Shown here: positions 11,591-24,240 of the stretch, piece after piece
Numbering within the stretch: position 1 is the first letter of the stretch
How the letters are laid out: each line of letters starts with the position of its first letter
DNA from: Tragulus kanchil
Taxonomy: Eukaryota > Chordata > Mammalia > Artiodactyla > Tragulidae
Length of the DNA: 64,000 bases
Direction: 5' to 3'
Assembly (NCBI GenBank): GCA_022376925.1
Contig: JAIOJX010000031.1
Coordinates: forward strand, 137,162,854-137,226,853
The notes under the pieces: model-generated
The model's input: the letters and a program-made list of their open reading frames with translations, nothing else
Database searches by the model: none
What the model was told of the DNA's origin: nothing
Program-made: the position numbers and the translations under genes

Positions 11591-13421
11591 AAACCAGAAA
11601 ATAAAAAAATTAAAATCGGTTCCTTATGATTTAAATGATTAGTATAAAACAAAACAACCTACCTCCACCCCATAAAACCTTCACAATGCTCTTGCAAAAA
11701 AATCTTGCAACTTAAAGAGTCAGGGAGAGCTTCTCAACTAAAAGCAGAAATTTACATGTTATGAAAGAAATTGTAATAATATTACAATTAAATCATTGGA
11801 CAAAATAGATTGATTAAAATAGTGTAATATAAATGACAGATAAGGGGTAGGTTTTCTGTATTATTCAAAGTACTTTTTAAAAACTACTAAGAAAAATTTA
11901 ACTTAAATAACTGATTAAGGAAAAATCAAAGAGGAGCAAATTAAAATGGCCACAAATGCATGAGAAGATGCTAAAATTCACTGGTAGCCAAGGAAAAGGC
12001 AAATTTAAAGAGCTATGGGTTTACGTTCATTAGAAAGAGCTGCACACCTAATACTTGTGGAGAGTTTGTTCTCATACTCCTGGTGGACATGTGCAGTGTT
12101 TTAGCCTTTCATAGAAGTAATCTAGCAGTATGTACTAAAAATAAAAACACATAAATCATTTAACTTTATCAGGCTTCTCCCAAGGATGCCAATACAAATA
12201 AAAGTAGATGTATAAATAGATATGAGCACTCAAGTGTTATTGCAGTGTTGTTTCTAACAGCATACCACTGAATCAAAGTGGATGTCGGTCAAGAAGGGAC
12301 TGGTTGAGTACTTTTTACTGTATTCATACTCCATTCTGTTGAACAATTGGTGAAATGAGTGAATAAGAACTGTAGTAGGGACTTAATCTGAGAAACATTA
12401 TGCTAAGTGAAAGAAGTCAGCAAACGATTCCATTTCTAAAGGTAACAGGAAGATCAGTGACTGCCTGGAGCTGGGGATAGGAGCTGTTACAGGGGCATAA
12501 GAAAGCATTTTATGATGAAGGAATTGTTCCATATCTTAACTGTGATTGCATTATCATATACAATTGTCACAATTCATCAAACTGCACACTTAAAATGTTT
12601 TTTATATAAATAATATTTTAACTTTTAAAAACCAGAAAATAAAAAAATTAAAATCGGTTCCTTATGATTTAAATGATTAGTATAAAACAAAACAACCTAC
12701 CTCCACCCCATAAAACCTTCACAATGCTCTTGCAAAAAAATCTTGCAACTTAAAGAGTCAGGGAGAGCTTCTCAACTAAAAGCAGAAATTTACATGTTAT
12801 GAAAGAAATTGTAATAATATTACAATTAAATCATTGGACAAAATAGATTGATTAAAATAGTGTAATATAAATGACAGATAAGGGGTAGGTTTTCTGTATT
12901 ATTCAAAGTACTTTTTAAAAACTACTAAGAAAAATTTAACTTAAATAACTGATTAAGGAAAAATCAAAGAGGAGCAAATTAAAATGGCCACAAATGCATG
13001 AGAAGATGCTAAAATTCACTGGTAGCCAAGGAAAAGGCAAATTTAAAGAGCTATGGGTTTACGTTCATTAGAAAGAGCTGCACACCTAATACTTGTGGAG
13101 AGTTTGTTCTCATACTCCTGGTGGACATGTGCAGTGTTTTAGCCTTTCATAGAAGTAATCTAGCAGTATGTACTAAAAATAAAAACACATAAATCATTTA
13201 ACTTTATCAGGCTTCTCCCAAGGATGCCAATACAAATAAAAGTAGATGTATAAATAGATATGAGCACTCAAGTGTTATTGCAGTGTTGTTTCTAACAGCA
13301 TACCACTGAATCAAAGTGGATGTCGGTCAAGAAGGGACTGGTTGAGTACTTTTTACTGTATTCATACTCCATTCTGTTGAACAATTGGTGAAATGAGTGA
13401 ATAAGAACTGTAGTAGGGGAC
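11345..13421. repeat. Tandem duplication 5 (unit 1038 bp)
   Basis: Left copy 11345-12382, right copy 12383-13421. The junction is flush with 2 bp of shared sequence (TT). The copies are identical except for one missing G in a G run five bases before the junction in the left copy. Confidence 0.96.
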
Positions 13422-13660
13422 TTTATCCACCACTTATTATTGAGTAAAGAATGTAAGGTGCAAAAAGAATGTATAATAGTCCACTTTCTTTTTTTGTAAA
13501 ACAAAGAGTGAAATCCCACTTTGCATACATTCCTACGTATGTGTTTGTGTATGTGTATATTTGCTCTAGTATTGTGAGCATGAAGGAAAAATATAGCAGA
13601 ATTCATACCAGAATTTTAAATTTTTCTTCCAGTGTAATCCTTGTTGTGTGCACTGCTACA
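11600..13660. other. A+T-rich DNA, partly LINE-like, otherwise unassigned
   Basis: Apart from duplication 5, this holds weak LINE-like phrases ('aatggccacaaatgcatgagaagatgc' near 11946, 'gaagggactggttgagtac' near 12293). The rest I cannot assign. No reading frame looks coding; the 104-codon minus-strand frame at 13292-13606 crosses the duplication end and has no recognisable features. Confidence 0.4.
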
Positions 13661-13663
13661 TAT

Positions 13664-13790
13664 ATAGGTAAGGGTTAGTCATTTCAGTTGAGTCCAACCC
13701 CATGGACTGTAGCCTGCCTGGCTCCTCTGTCCATGGAATTCTTTAGGCAAGCATACCAGAGTGGGCTGCCATTCCCTTCTCCAAGGTAGA
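13664..13790 (-). mobile_element. Bov-A SINE fragment
   Basis: Plus strand reads the antisense of the Bov-A unit: 'agtcatttcagttgagtccaa', 'ccatggactgtagcctgcc', 'ctctgtccatggaatt', 'cattcccttctcc'. Only the BovB-derived part is present; the tRNA-related head is missing. Confidence 0.8.
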
Positions 13791-13799
13791 GATAAAGCT

Positions 13800-14645
13800 A
13801 AGCAACAAACAACAAATGCTGAATTTGGAAAGCATGTAATTAGATGTGTATTATGTTTGTCATATAAGTTAGGCTATTATTCAGTAGTAAATAATTTAAC
13901 TCAGTGAAACAATGTGAAAAACATTTATTTCTTGCTTACACAAACTCTGAGCGTCTTGAACACTTCTAGGCCATTTAGACCTTATGGACTCAATATCAAC
14001 CTGTGGTTTCATGACTGATGCTAGGGGAAGGAAGTTAGTGGAGAATTATGCAACATCATTTTTCTCCTGGACTTTATGCCTGTCTTTGCCCTTTTTTTCT
14101 GTTTTGTCCAAATCAAGATGCATAACCGTATATACCTTTCTTTAATTAGGGAAATCTTTTCCTCCTGTACTCCTCTTGAAGGAGAGGAATAATGGAAATA
14201 TTGGTGAGCAGTCATGCCTTCTATTTATAAGTTTATTCATATAAAGAAACTAAGCTTTAAAATGACTTTGAAATGGTTTATACTTGGTGAACAAGTAATT
14301 TATAAAATATAAGAAGTGGTTGATGAAAATGAAATTTTGATTTCTTAGCAGATGGGCTAAGATTTTAAAGGTTGATAAGGTCAAAGATGATGGAAGTGTG
14401 GAAAAAGAGAAATTCTCATATAACCCTTCTTTGAAAATAAGTGTAAATTTCTGAAATACAATAAGGCTGAAGATACCAAAATGGAATTTTGAATTCTCTT
14501 TTGGCCCAGTAATATGATTTGCAAACATTCACCTTGAATAATGATAAGTGCATATGTAAATATTGACTGCTGTGTTATTTATGATAATAAAAGGGAATAA
14601 TATATAAAAGTACATCTATTAGGCATGAGTATAAATGCACGTAAC
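13800..14645. other. Unassigned intergenic DNA
   Basis: A+T-rich, no repeat family recognised, no coding frame that looks real. Frames of 64 and 92 codons on the minus strand have no features. Confidence 0.4.
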
Positions 14646-14649
14646 ATTG

Positions 14650-15110
14650 ATACTGATCGGGGTTCTTGGCCTTCCCCAATCAATAGAAATTGACTGAGGA
14701 CAGGCAAGGCTTTATTGATGCCCCTGCTGAAGCAGCAGGGAGTGAGAACAAACAACAGGTTCCCTGGTTTGCTTGCTCCTAGAGGGCAGCAGGTGAGCTT
14801 GTTGTTTAGATGGGGTGAGGGTGGAGGTGTGGCCAGGGGTTGAGCCGAAGGGGCAGCTTACATGGTTTGCCCACCCATTAGGTGGTGTTGTGTGCAAGGG
14901 GCATGGACAATACTACCTTTGCTCCAGATTCTTTAGAAGCAGCAGTTGGGTTTTTTCATCTGTGCTTTTTGTCCAGAATTTGCCCTAACTGTACAAGCAT
15001 AGAGTTTCTTGGTATTTTGTTGCTTGAGGAGAGGTGTATCCAAGCACAAGCATTTCAGCACAGGGTTCCAGGTCCCATCCTATCTCAGTATGAGAACCAC
15101 TAAAAGAGGT
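14650..15110 (-). mobile_element. Solo ERV LTR, antisense
   Basis: The plus strand shows the antisense of an LTR 3' part: 'caaggctttattgatgcccc' at 14706 is the complement of an AATAAA polyadenylation region followed by a G+C-rich R/U5 with repeated CAGCAGG-type text. The opposite end near 15100 looks like U3. No internal viral genes flank it, so it is a solo LTR or isolated fragment. The exact family is not known to me. Confidence 0.5.
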
Positions 15111-15114
15111 GAGG

Positions 15115-15484
15115 TGGATTCAATTTATTTTAAGAAAACATATTGGAAGAATATGCTTTAGTCATCTGGTGCTATGTTACAAACAACCCCAGAACTTCAG
15201 AGTTAAACCATTTTAATTCAGGCAGTCCTCTCTGGCTACAATATACAGAATGGACTGGAAGGGATCGTGCCTGGTTGAGGGAGCCCATTTAGATGACTGT
15301 TGCAGTGAGCTATGTAAGACAAGCTAGGACTGGCTAACATAATATAGTTCTGGACTTCAGTTTTTTACTTAGTATTCCATGATTCGTATTTTCTCGTTTC
15401 ATTAAGAATTTCTTAGTAATCATTTTAAAAAGCAAGATTTTACTGTGCTTCTAATTTTGTAGATCAGGAATCAAAAAAGGCTCA
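15115..15484. other. Old interspersed element, family not identified
   Basis: 'ggtgctatgttacaaacaa' and the following 'aacttcagagttaaaccatttta' resemble a common old mammalian interspersed repeat, continued by 'ctaggactggctaacat'. I cannot name the family. No coding content. Confidence 0.3.
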
Positions 15485-17654
15485 TCTGGGTGGTTTGTTC
15501 TTGAAACCTTCAGGTGTACCAGCTGGGTTAGCCAAGATCAAAAGATCTACTTCAAAGATGGCGTCTTCATTCGCAAATCTGGTGCCTTGGTGAACTTTGG
15601 TTTCTTCACCTCTCAACATGGAACCTAACCTTCCAGGCCTTCTTGGTCTTCCTGAAGAGCATGATGGTCTCAAGAGAGCCCTACTTCTTGCCTGGTGGCT
15701 AACTTCCAAGAAATAGGAAGTAGAAGTTGCCAGGCCACTTACAGGCTGTGCAGTGACATTATTAAGAGAAAATTATGGCCATTGTCTCTTCTTGATTGAA
15801 GTCATCCACAGGCTTGCTCAGATTCCTGGGGTGGAGAAAAAACCTTTTTTGTGAAAGAATGGATTGAAGGGGTAAAGGACACTTGTGGAAGCTCATGCAG
15901 GATGGGGATATTGTTGTTCTCCTCTTGGAAAATGCAGTCTGCTATGGTATTATATGGTTCAATTTTTATAGTTATTATTTCATAAATATTGATATTTCTT
16001 TATATTTAAACATCTATAAAAATATGGAAATAAAGCAGTATTTTTGTGGAACAGCAATTCTGAGTAGACACTGTTTTTTACTTTAGATTCTTCAGTGCTT
16101 TTTTTTTTTTTTTTTACAGTAAATGAATTACTTTTATAATCACAAATTTAAAATAACCAGTTTTGATGTTAAGAAGAAATAGGTTGTTTAAAGTTGTTTG
16201 CTCAAGGAATTTGCAGTGCTCAAAGTGTGCATTTAAATGGATGACATTTTTATGGAAAATTTCAGGAGGAACTTCTACATTTAAGTTTCCATATTTGCAG
16301 ATGGAGTGGGAGTGATAGCTTCTTGGCAAAATTGAATTTAAATAATGGATTTAAATAACAGAAGCCGTTATTCAGGATGAGCTTAATGCAGTCCCCACCC
16401 AGATGAAAGAGTTCAGCAATGAGATGAAGCACATAAAACCTTTGCAGTGGCCTCATGCAAATTATTACATTACAAACTTAAGCAAAAAATTAAAAATGAA
16501 GCAGACCAAAAGCTTCAAGGAAGAAGGGCTGCAGGGTTAAGTGGCCTTTTCAGCAGGCAGAAAAGTGCTCTTTTCTGGGTGGTTTGTTCTTGAAACCTTC
16601 AGGTGTACCAGCTGGGTTAGCCAAGATCAAAAGATCTACTTCAAAGATGGCGTCTTCATTCGCAAATCTGGTGCCTTGGTGAACTTTGGTTTCTTCACCT
16701 CTCAACATGGAACCTAACCTTCCAGGCCTTCTTGGTCTTCCTGAAGAGCATGATGGTCTCAAGAGAGCCCTACTTCTTGCCTGGTGGCTAACTTCCAAGA
16801 AATAGGAAGTAGAAGTTGCCAGGCCACTTACAGGCTGTGCAGTGACATTATTAAGAGAAAATTATGGCCATTGTCTCTTCTTGATTGAAGTCATCCACAG
16901 GCTTGCTCAGATTCCTGGGGTGGAGAAAAAACCTTTTTTGTGAAAGAATGGATTGAAGGGGTAAAGGACACTTGTGGAAGCTCATGCAGGATGGGGATAT
17001 TGTTGTTCTCCTCTTGGAAAATGCAGTCTGCTATGGTATTATATGGTTCAATTTTTATAGTTATTATTTCATAAATATTGATATTTCTTTATATTTAAAC
17101 ATCTATAAAAATATGGAAATAAAGCAGTATTTTTGTGGAACAGCAATTCTGAGTAGACACTGTTTTTTACTTTAGATTCTTCAGTGCTTTTTTTTTTTTT
17201 TTTACAGTAAATGAATTACTTTTATAATCACAAATTTAAAATAACCAGTTTTGATGTTAAGAAGAAATAGGTTGTTTAAAGTTGTTTGCTCAAGGAATTT
17301 GCAGTGCTCAAAGTGTGCATTTAAATGGATGACATTTTATGGAAAATTTCAGGAGGAACTTCTACATTTAAGTTTCCATATTTGCAGATGGAGTGGGAGT
17401 GATAGCTTCTTGGCAAAATTGAATTTAAATAATGGATTTAAATAACAGAAGCCGTTATTCAGGATGAGCTTAATGCAGTCCCCACCCAGATGAAAGAGTT
17501 CAGCAATGAGATGAAGCACATAAAACCTTTGCAGTGGCCTCATGCAAATTATTACATTACAAACTTAAGCAAAAAATTAAAAATGAAGCAGACCAAAAGC
17601 TTCAAGGAAGAAGGGCTGCAGGGTTAAGTGGCCTTTTCAGCAGGCAGAAAAGTG
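15485..17654. repeat. Tandem duplication 6 (unit 1089 bp)
   Basis: Left copy 15485-16567, about 6 bp filler, right copy 16574-17654. Differences are indels in a poly(T) near 16090 and a T run near 16249. Its second half is then copied again by duplication 7. Confidence 0.95.
16355..16540 (+). other. Open 61-codon stretch ending in TAA, possible retrocopy fragment
   Basis: This frame is open from just after a TAA at 16352 to the TAA at 16538. It reads with a protein-like composition: a D/E/N-rich start (VIQDELNAVP), a central QWPHANYYI and a K-rich end (LSKKLKMKQTKSFKEEG). It has no start codon near its beginning, and upstream frames are broken. It recurs at about 17442-17627 and 18606-18791 because this segment is triplicated. 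I do not recognise the protein. It could be a decayed processed pseudogene or chance. Confidence is low. Confidence 0.2.
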
Positions 17655-19624
17655 ATGTCATCCTTTAGCGGGTGCTGGGGGTTCCTCCTCTCTGCTTTCA
17701 GGATCATTATTCCTATGGCTGTGAGTTATCAGAATAACAACACATGTGTACGTTCGAAGATTTTTCATTGCCTTCACCCATCTTCTCAAACATACCCAGA
17801 AGTCATAATGCAAGAATTACACTGACACATCATCCCCATGGAAACAGAACCTGGTGTCATAAACATGGCATTATGACTTCTCAGCAGGAGGAGGCAGATG
17901 GGACTTTGGCACTGAATCTGTAAGATTTATTTTAAAACACAAATGTCTAGGAGAATAATACCAAGGCAAAAAAGGGAAAAAAAAGAAAGAAAGGAAGGGC
18001 ATAGTGTTTCCCGTATAATATACATGGGTCATTTTTTGGTTTTGATGTTTTCCAAAGATCTGTTTGCCTGTGGCAGGATTTGATTTTGCCTATTCTTTTT
18101 CTTTTTTTGTTGTGTTTGGAAAGGGCAAATTCTCAACTTATTCTTCACCTCTTTGTTCTGGTAGGGTTTTAGACAGAGAAGTCGTGACCCCAAGAAGAGA
18201 TCTTACTCACTCAGTTCCCTAGTAAATTGGCCCGACTGAAGCCAGAGCCCTTCTCCTGACTTCCAATCACATGTTTTGGTTTCCTATTCAATGTCTCAGT
18301 TGTATTAAAGAAGGTGATTTTTGGTTAGAACATTGTTTGGGCTGGTCTAATGAGATCCTTTCCTCCAAAAATAGTGTTTTAAGGTTTTTCTCTCTCAAAG
18401 CAGACCATGGTATCAGGGACCCAGGTTGTTTTTCTATTATTTTTTTCCTTTGCTCAAGGAATTTGCAGTGCTCAAAGTGTGCATTTAAATGGATGACATT
18501 TTATGGAAAATTTCAGGAGGAACTTCTACATTTAAGTTTCCATATTTGCAGATGGAGTGGGAGTGATAGCTTCTTGGCAAAATTGAATTTAAATAATGGA
18601 TTTAAATAACAGAAGCCGTTATTCAGGATGAGCTTAATGCAGTCCCCACCCAGATGAAAGAGTTCAGCAATGAGATGAAGCACATAAAACCTTTGCAGTG
18701 GCCTCATGCAAATTATTACATTACAAACTTAAGCAAAAAATTAAAAATGAAGCAGACCAAAAGCTTCAAGGAAGAAGGGCTGCAGGGTTAAGTGGCCTTT
18801 TCAGCAGGCAGAAAAGTGATGTCATCCTTTAGCGGGTGCTGCGCGGTTCCTCCTCTCTGCTTTCAGGATCATTATTCCTATGGCTGTGAGTTATCAGAAT
18901 AACAACACATGTGTACGTTCGAAGATTTTTCATTGCCTTCACCCATCTTCTCAAACATACCCAGAAGTCATAATGCAAGAATTACACTGACACATCATCC
19001 CCATGGAAACAGAACCTGGTGTCATAAACATGGCATTATGACTTCTCAGCAGGAGGAGGCAGATGGGACTTTGGCACTGAATCTGTAAGATTTATTTTAA
19101 AACACAAATGTCTAGGAGAATAATACCAAGGCAAAAAAGGGAAAAAAAAGAAAGAAAGGAAGGGCATAGTGTTTCCCGTATAATATACATGGGTCATTTT
19201 TTGGTTTTGATGTTTTCCAAAGATCTGTTTGCCTGTGGCAGGATTTGATTTTGCCTATTCTTTTTCTTTTTTTGTTGTGTTTGGAAAGGGCAAATTCTCA
19301 ACTTATTCTTCACCTCTTTGTTCTGGTAGGGTTTTAGACAGAGAAGTCGTGACCCCAAGAAGAGATCTTACTCACTCAGTTCCCTAGTAAATTGGCCCGA
19401 CTGAAGCCAGAGCCCTTCTCCTGACTTCCAATCACATGTTTTGGTTTCCTATTCAATGTCTCAGTTGTATTAAAGAAGGTGATTTTTGGTTAGAACATTG
19501 TTTGGGCTGGTCTAATGAGATCCTTTCCTCCAAAAAATAGTGTTTTAAGTAAGACAGAAGTTTTTATCTCTCTCAAAGCAGACCATGGTATCAGGGACCC
19601 AGGTTGTTTTTCTATTATTTTTCT
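17285..19624. repeat. Tandem duplication 7 (unit 1164 bp)
   Basis: Left copy 17285-18448, right copy 18449-19624. The left copy lacks about 12 bp found in the right copy near 19549 ('taagacagaag' region), some 70 bp before its end, and has 'gctgggggttcc' where the right copy has 'gctgcgcggttcc'. It starts inside duplication 6, so 16199-16567 is present three times. Confidence 0.94.
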
Positions 19625-20020
19625 TCTGTTTCTCTTATGTTGCCCTCATCTTCTAAATTTTGCAGTGTAGGATGCCACACAGCATATTTGTACTCCATAC
19701 AGAGAAAGAGGAGGCCATGTCCACCTTTTAAGAAGGTGCTCTGAAAGCTGCACACATCACTGCACGTATTTACGTCCCTTTGACTAGAATTTAGTTGTAT
19801 GGCCGTATCTCATTTCAAGGGAAGCAGGATAGCCAGGTGACCAGGTAAAAGTGGTTGAATTATTATTACTATGGGAGAACAGAAGAGCAGATACTGGCAA
19901 AATCAGGGGTCTCTAATTTACATCCCCTTCAATAGAGTGCTGCTTTCAGTAGACTCGCATATTAATTTTTTTGCAGTTGATGCAATGGCTGGAGTCAGAT
20001 TATGGTATTTATTTTCCCAA
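17655..20020. other. Mostly unassigned, non-coding DNA
   Basis: Beyond the duplication this holds no repeat family I can name with confidence. Near 19730-19850 the text 'gctgcacacatcactgcacg' resembles an old LTR or DNA-transposon fragment. No frame is convincing; the 112-codon frame at 18271-18609 exists only because it reads across the duplication junction at 18449. Confidence 0.4.
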
Positions 20021-20024
20021 GGGT

Positions 20025-20786
20025 TATTTAAATTATATTATATTAATTATATTATAATTAATATTATATTATATAAATTATTCTATAACATAATAATATT
20101 AATTGCATATTAATATTATATACTATCCTGTATTATATATTATGTTATTATAATTATTGTATATTATATATTATATTATGTTTTGTTATATATAATTATA
20201 TAATTATATATATATTTATATATTACATATGTATATATATTATATAAATATAGATATGTAATATATATTATATATGATATATAGATGATATTATCTATAA
20301 TATATTGTGACATATACTATATATATTATATATTTATACATATTGTATCTTTATTATACAAATACAATATTATGAATAATACATATATATAATATATAAT
20401 AGCATAATATGCTGTATATAACATACATATCATATACATTATATATTCTCTCTGTATATGATGTATATATTATATATTATACATGATATATATCATATGT
20501 AATATATGTTATATATAATCTGTATATATCGTATGTGATATATCATATATACCACGTGTGTAATATGATATGTAATGTATATTATATATATTACATAGTA
20601 TATATAATATATATCATATATTAATATATCTTACATACATGATATAATATATATCACATATATAATATGTATTTATATAAATATAATTGTATATGATATA
20701 TCTTTAATATTATATATACCATATATAATATACATTTCATATATATTGTGATATATATTATATGTTTATATATATTATATCCTAAT
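20025..20786. repeat. Extreme A+T-rich, imperfect TA-repeat tract (~760 bp)
   Basis: Almost pure A/T built of TATATA, TTATAT and ATATTA words, with scattered C or G, often in 'cata' and 'tgta'. There are many short self-complementary runs. It is not a perfect microsatellite; it looks like a degenerate minisatellite expanded from a TA/TTA core. It is flanked on the right by the 5' UTR of an old L1. Confidence 0.95.
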
Positions 20787-20794
20787 ATAGAGCA

Positions 20795-21385
20795 GGCAAG
20801 CAAAATAGAAAGAACTTAGGCAGTAACTGCTTTACTCCAGCCATAAGCCATGGGAAAAGTTAGGACTCTTAAGCCATCCATTCCATCATAAGCCATGGGA
20901 TCTTAGTGCAGAATCTAGACTTCTACCATCATGAGGCTGTAAAGAGGTATCTCAACATTTCCTCCAAAGATGTGGTGCCAGGGAGGTCCAAGTAGGGATG
21001 TGGAATTTACAACTGCTACCAGGTAATGAGGCCTAATCCCGACTAATCCTTGTGGTATGTGTGGAGACCATGTGGGAAGGATGGACATGCATGCTGCTCA
21101 GCAGTTAAACACTCCTTTTCTCTTCCCCTTGGGAGGTGTCAAAACAGGAATAGTGGAGAGTCAGGACTTTGACTATAGCTCAGTGGTAATGAAGCTACCC
21201 CCACTACAGTGTCAATGGAGACTGCATGGGGAGCTGAAACTCTCACCCCTACTCAGCAGTAATGAGGAGCCCTCAGTGCTCTCAGATATCGATGGAGACT
21301 GAAAGGGGAATCTACACTTCTCTTATCTGGTTAGAAAAAGGCACTATCCCTATGCCTCCTGCTAGAGCAGTGTCAGAAAACTCCA
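20795..21385 (+). mobile_element. Old L1M 5' UTR-like segment
   Basis: Contains loosely repeated phrases typical of old L1 5' UTRs: 'agccatgggaaaagtt' and 'agccatgggatctta', then two 'aatggagactg' / 'gatggagactg' modules (21212, 21291) preceded by 'cagtggtaatga' / 'cagcagtaatga'. It leads directly into L1 ORF1-type sequence. Confidence 0.5.
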
Positions 21386-24235
21386 ACTGAAAAACCTTCA
21401 AAATAATACCTCGAGGTTTATAATTGTAACTAGGAATTACTCATCATACCAAGAAGAACCAGAAAAAGATTAAACTAACTGAAAATACAGTTAACATAAG
21501 TCAACACCAAAAAGACAGAAATTTTAGAATTACCTGAGAAATACTTTAAAGCAGCAGAAAACTGCTTCAAAGAGCAATTAGGAATTTATTATGAATTATT
21601 AAATAGGAGAAAAATAGAATGTACCAGCAAAGAAACAAGAGATTAAAAACAATAGCTAAATGAGAATTTTAGAACTGATTCATGCAAAAATCTCAGGGTA
21701 TGGTATCAATGGCAGTATGGAAGGAACAGAGAGAGTAAGTGAAAACAATAGAAAATGCCCAGTCTAACAATAGAGTGAAAGCAAATAAAGCAAAATTAAT
21801 TGCAGAAAGATTCAGGGATCTGTGAGTCTATAAAAAAGATTTAACATTTGTGTCATCAGAGTTTCCAAAGCAGGAAAAAAAAGAATGGTTGAAAAAAGAA
21901 CTGAAGAAATAATAGTTTAAAATTCCCCAAATTTGGCAAGATATAAATTCACAGACTAAAGAACTTAAGAAATTTCCCAAAGAATAAACCCCACAAAATC
22001 CATGCTAAGACACATCGGAATCAAACTTTGGAAAATTAAAGACAAAAACTCTTAATAAAAGTCAGAGGAAAAAAATGACACCTTATTTATAAGGACAAAT
22101 TAGAATGACAGTAGATTTCTAAACCAAATAATGCAGGTCAGAAAGAAGTGGCATAAAATTTCTTAAGTGCTGAAAGAAAACAAAATTCTATCCAGGATCC
22201 CATCTTCAGAGAGAATACTTTTCAGACTAGTAGAGGAGATAAAATCTAATTATATAAAATGCTCAATTAAAATCACAGGAAAAAAATGTGGAAGACAAAA
22301 CAAAAAGTAAATGTAATAAATAGAGAAATTATATGTATTGTAGATATTAAACTATTTCAATAATCACTTTAAATGTGAATAGTCTAAATATGCCAATTAA
22401 GAGACAGAGGCTATCAGAATGGGTAAACAATCATCACCCAACTATGCAACTATATGTTGTCTACAAAAAAGCTATTTTAAATATAAAAACACAGATAAGA
22501 TAAAAAGATAAAGAAATGGACCATGTATAAAGCTGCTAGCATCATATTCAGTGATGATAGATGGAAGATTTTCCTTTAAGATGAGGAATAAGACAATGAT
22601 ATCCACTATTACCATTTGTATTCAGCATAGTACTGAAGTCCTGATCACAATAATTAAATAATTAAATAATCAAGAAAAAGAAAAACGTCATCAAATTTAG
22701 AAAGGAAACAATTAAATGATCTCCTTTCACAGATGACATGATCTTCTATGTAGAAGGCTCTAAAGATGCCACAAAAAGCCTGTTAGAACTAATAAATTCA
22801 GCAAAGTTGAAAGATACAAAAGCAACATAAAAATCTGTTGCGTTTCTGTATACTAATAATCAGAAAAGAAGAAATCAAAAAAGGAGAAGGAAAGGGGGGT
22901 GAAAACAATAGAAAATGCCCAGTCTAACAATAGAGTGAAAGCAAATAAAGCAAAATTAATTGCAGAAAGATTCAGGGATCTGTGAGTCTATAAAAAAGAT
23001 TTAACATTTGTGTCATCAGAGTTTCCAAAGCAGGAAAAAAAAGAATGGTTGAAAAAAGAACTGAAGAAATAATAGTTTAAAATTCCCCAAATTTGGCAAG
23101 ATATAAATTCACAGACTAAAGAACTTAAGAAATTTCCCAAAGAATAAACCCCACAAAATCCATGCTAAGACACATCGGAATCAAACTTTGGAAAATTAAA
23201 GACAAAAACTCTTAATAAAAGTCAGAGGAAAAAAATGACACCTTATTTATAAGGACAAATTAGAATGACAGTAGATTTCTAAACCAAATAATGCAGGTCA
23301 GAAAGAAGTGGCATAAAATTTCTTAAGTGCTGAAAGAAAACAAAATTCTATCCAGGATCCCATCTTCAGAGAGAATACTTTTCAGACTAGTAGAGGAGAT
23401 TAAATATAATTATATAAAATGCTCAATTAAAATCACAGGAAAAAAATGTGGAAGACAAAACAAAAAGTAAATGTAATAAATAGAGAAATTATATGTATTG
23501 TAGATATTAAACTATTTCAATAATCACTTTAAATGTGAATAGTCTAAATATGCCAATTAAGAGACAGAGGCTATCAGAATGGGTAAACAATCATCACCCA
23601 ACTATGCAACTATATGTTGTCTACAAAAAAGCTATTTTAAATATAAAAACACAGATAAGATAAAAAGATAAAGAAATGGACCATGTATAAAGCTGCTAGC
23701 ATCATATTCAGTGATGATAGATGGAAGATTTTCCTTTAAGATGAGGAATAAGACAATGATATCCACTATTACCATTTGTATTCAGCATAGTACTGAAGTC
23801 CTGATCACAATAATTAAATAATTAAATAATCAAGAAAAAGAAAAACGTCATCAAATTTAGAAAGGAAACAATTAAATGATCTCCTTTCACAGATGACATG
23901 ATCTTCTATGTAGAAGGCTCTAAAGATGCCACAAAAAGCCTGTTAGAACTAATAAATTCAGCAAAGTTGAAAGATACAAAAGCAACATAAAAATCTGTTG
24001 CGTTTCTGTATACTAATAATGAACAGTCAGAAAAGGAAATGAATAAATCAGCTTTATTTATACTCGTATGAAAATTATGAAATATTCAGAAATAATCAAC
24101 AGATAAAAAATGTGGCATAAACACACAATGGAATATTATTGAGCCTTATAAAAGAAATTCTTGTCACATGGCTACAACATAGATAAACCTTGAGGACGAA
24201 ATACTATTGAAATATGTTAGTCAAAAAAAGACAAA
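21385..24235 (+). mobile_element. Old L1M body (ORF1 to ORF2), degraded
   Basis: In order: ORF1-like text ('atttgtgtcatcagagtttcc' near 21850, 'ccacaaaatccatgctaagacaca' near 21990, 'ggtcagaaagaagtggca' near 22137), ORF2 endonuclease/early text ('atgtgaatagtctaaatatgcc' near 22372) and RT text ('gctagcatcatattcagtgatga' near 22535, 'acagatgacatgatcttctatg' near 22730). Every frame is full of stops. Duplication 8 repeats most of it. The element continues through a SINE insertion to about 24600. Confidence 0.75.
21739..24020. repeat. Tandem duplication 8 (unit 1160 bp) with degraded junction
   Basis: Left copy 21739 to about 22860-22870, aberrant purine-rich stretch to 22898, right copy 22899-24020. 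After the shared 'tactaataat' the left copy reads A/G-rich text ending in GGGGGG that the right copy does not support. An internal difference lies near 22242 / 23402. Confidence 0.94.
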
Positions 24236-24240
24236 TGTTT

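Noticed and set aside
18271..18609. 112-codon frame
   Set aside because: It reads across the duplication 7 junction at 18449 and exists only because of it.
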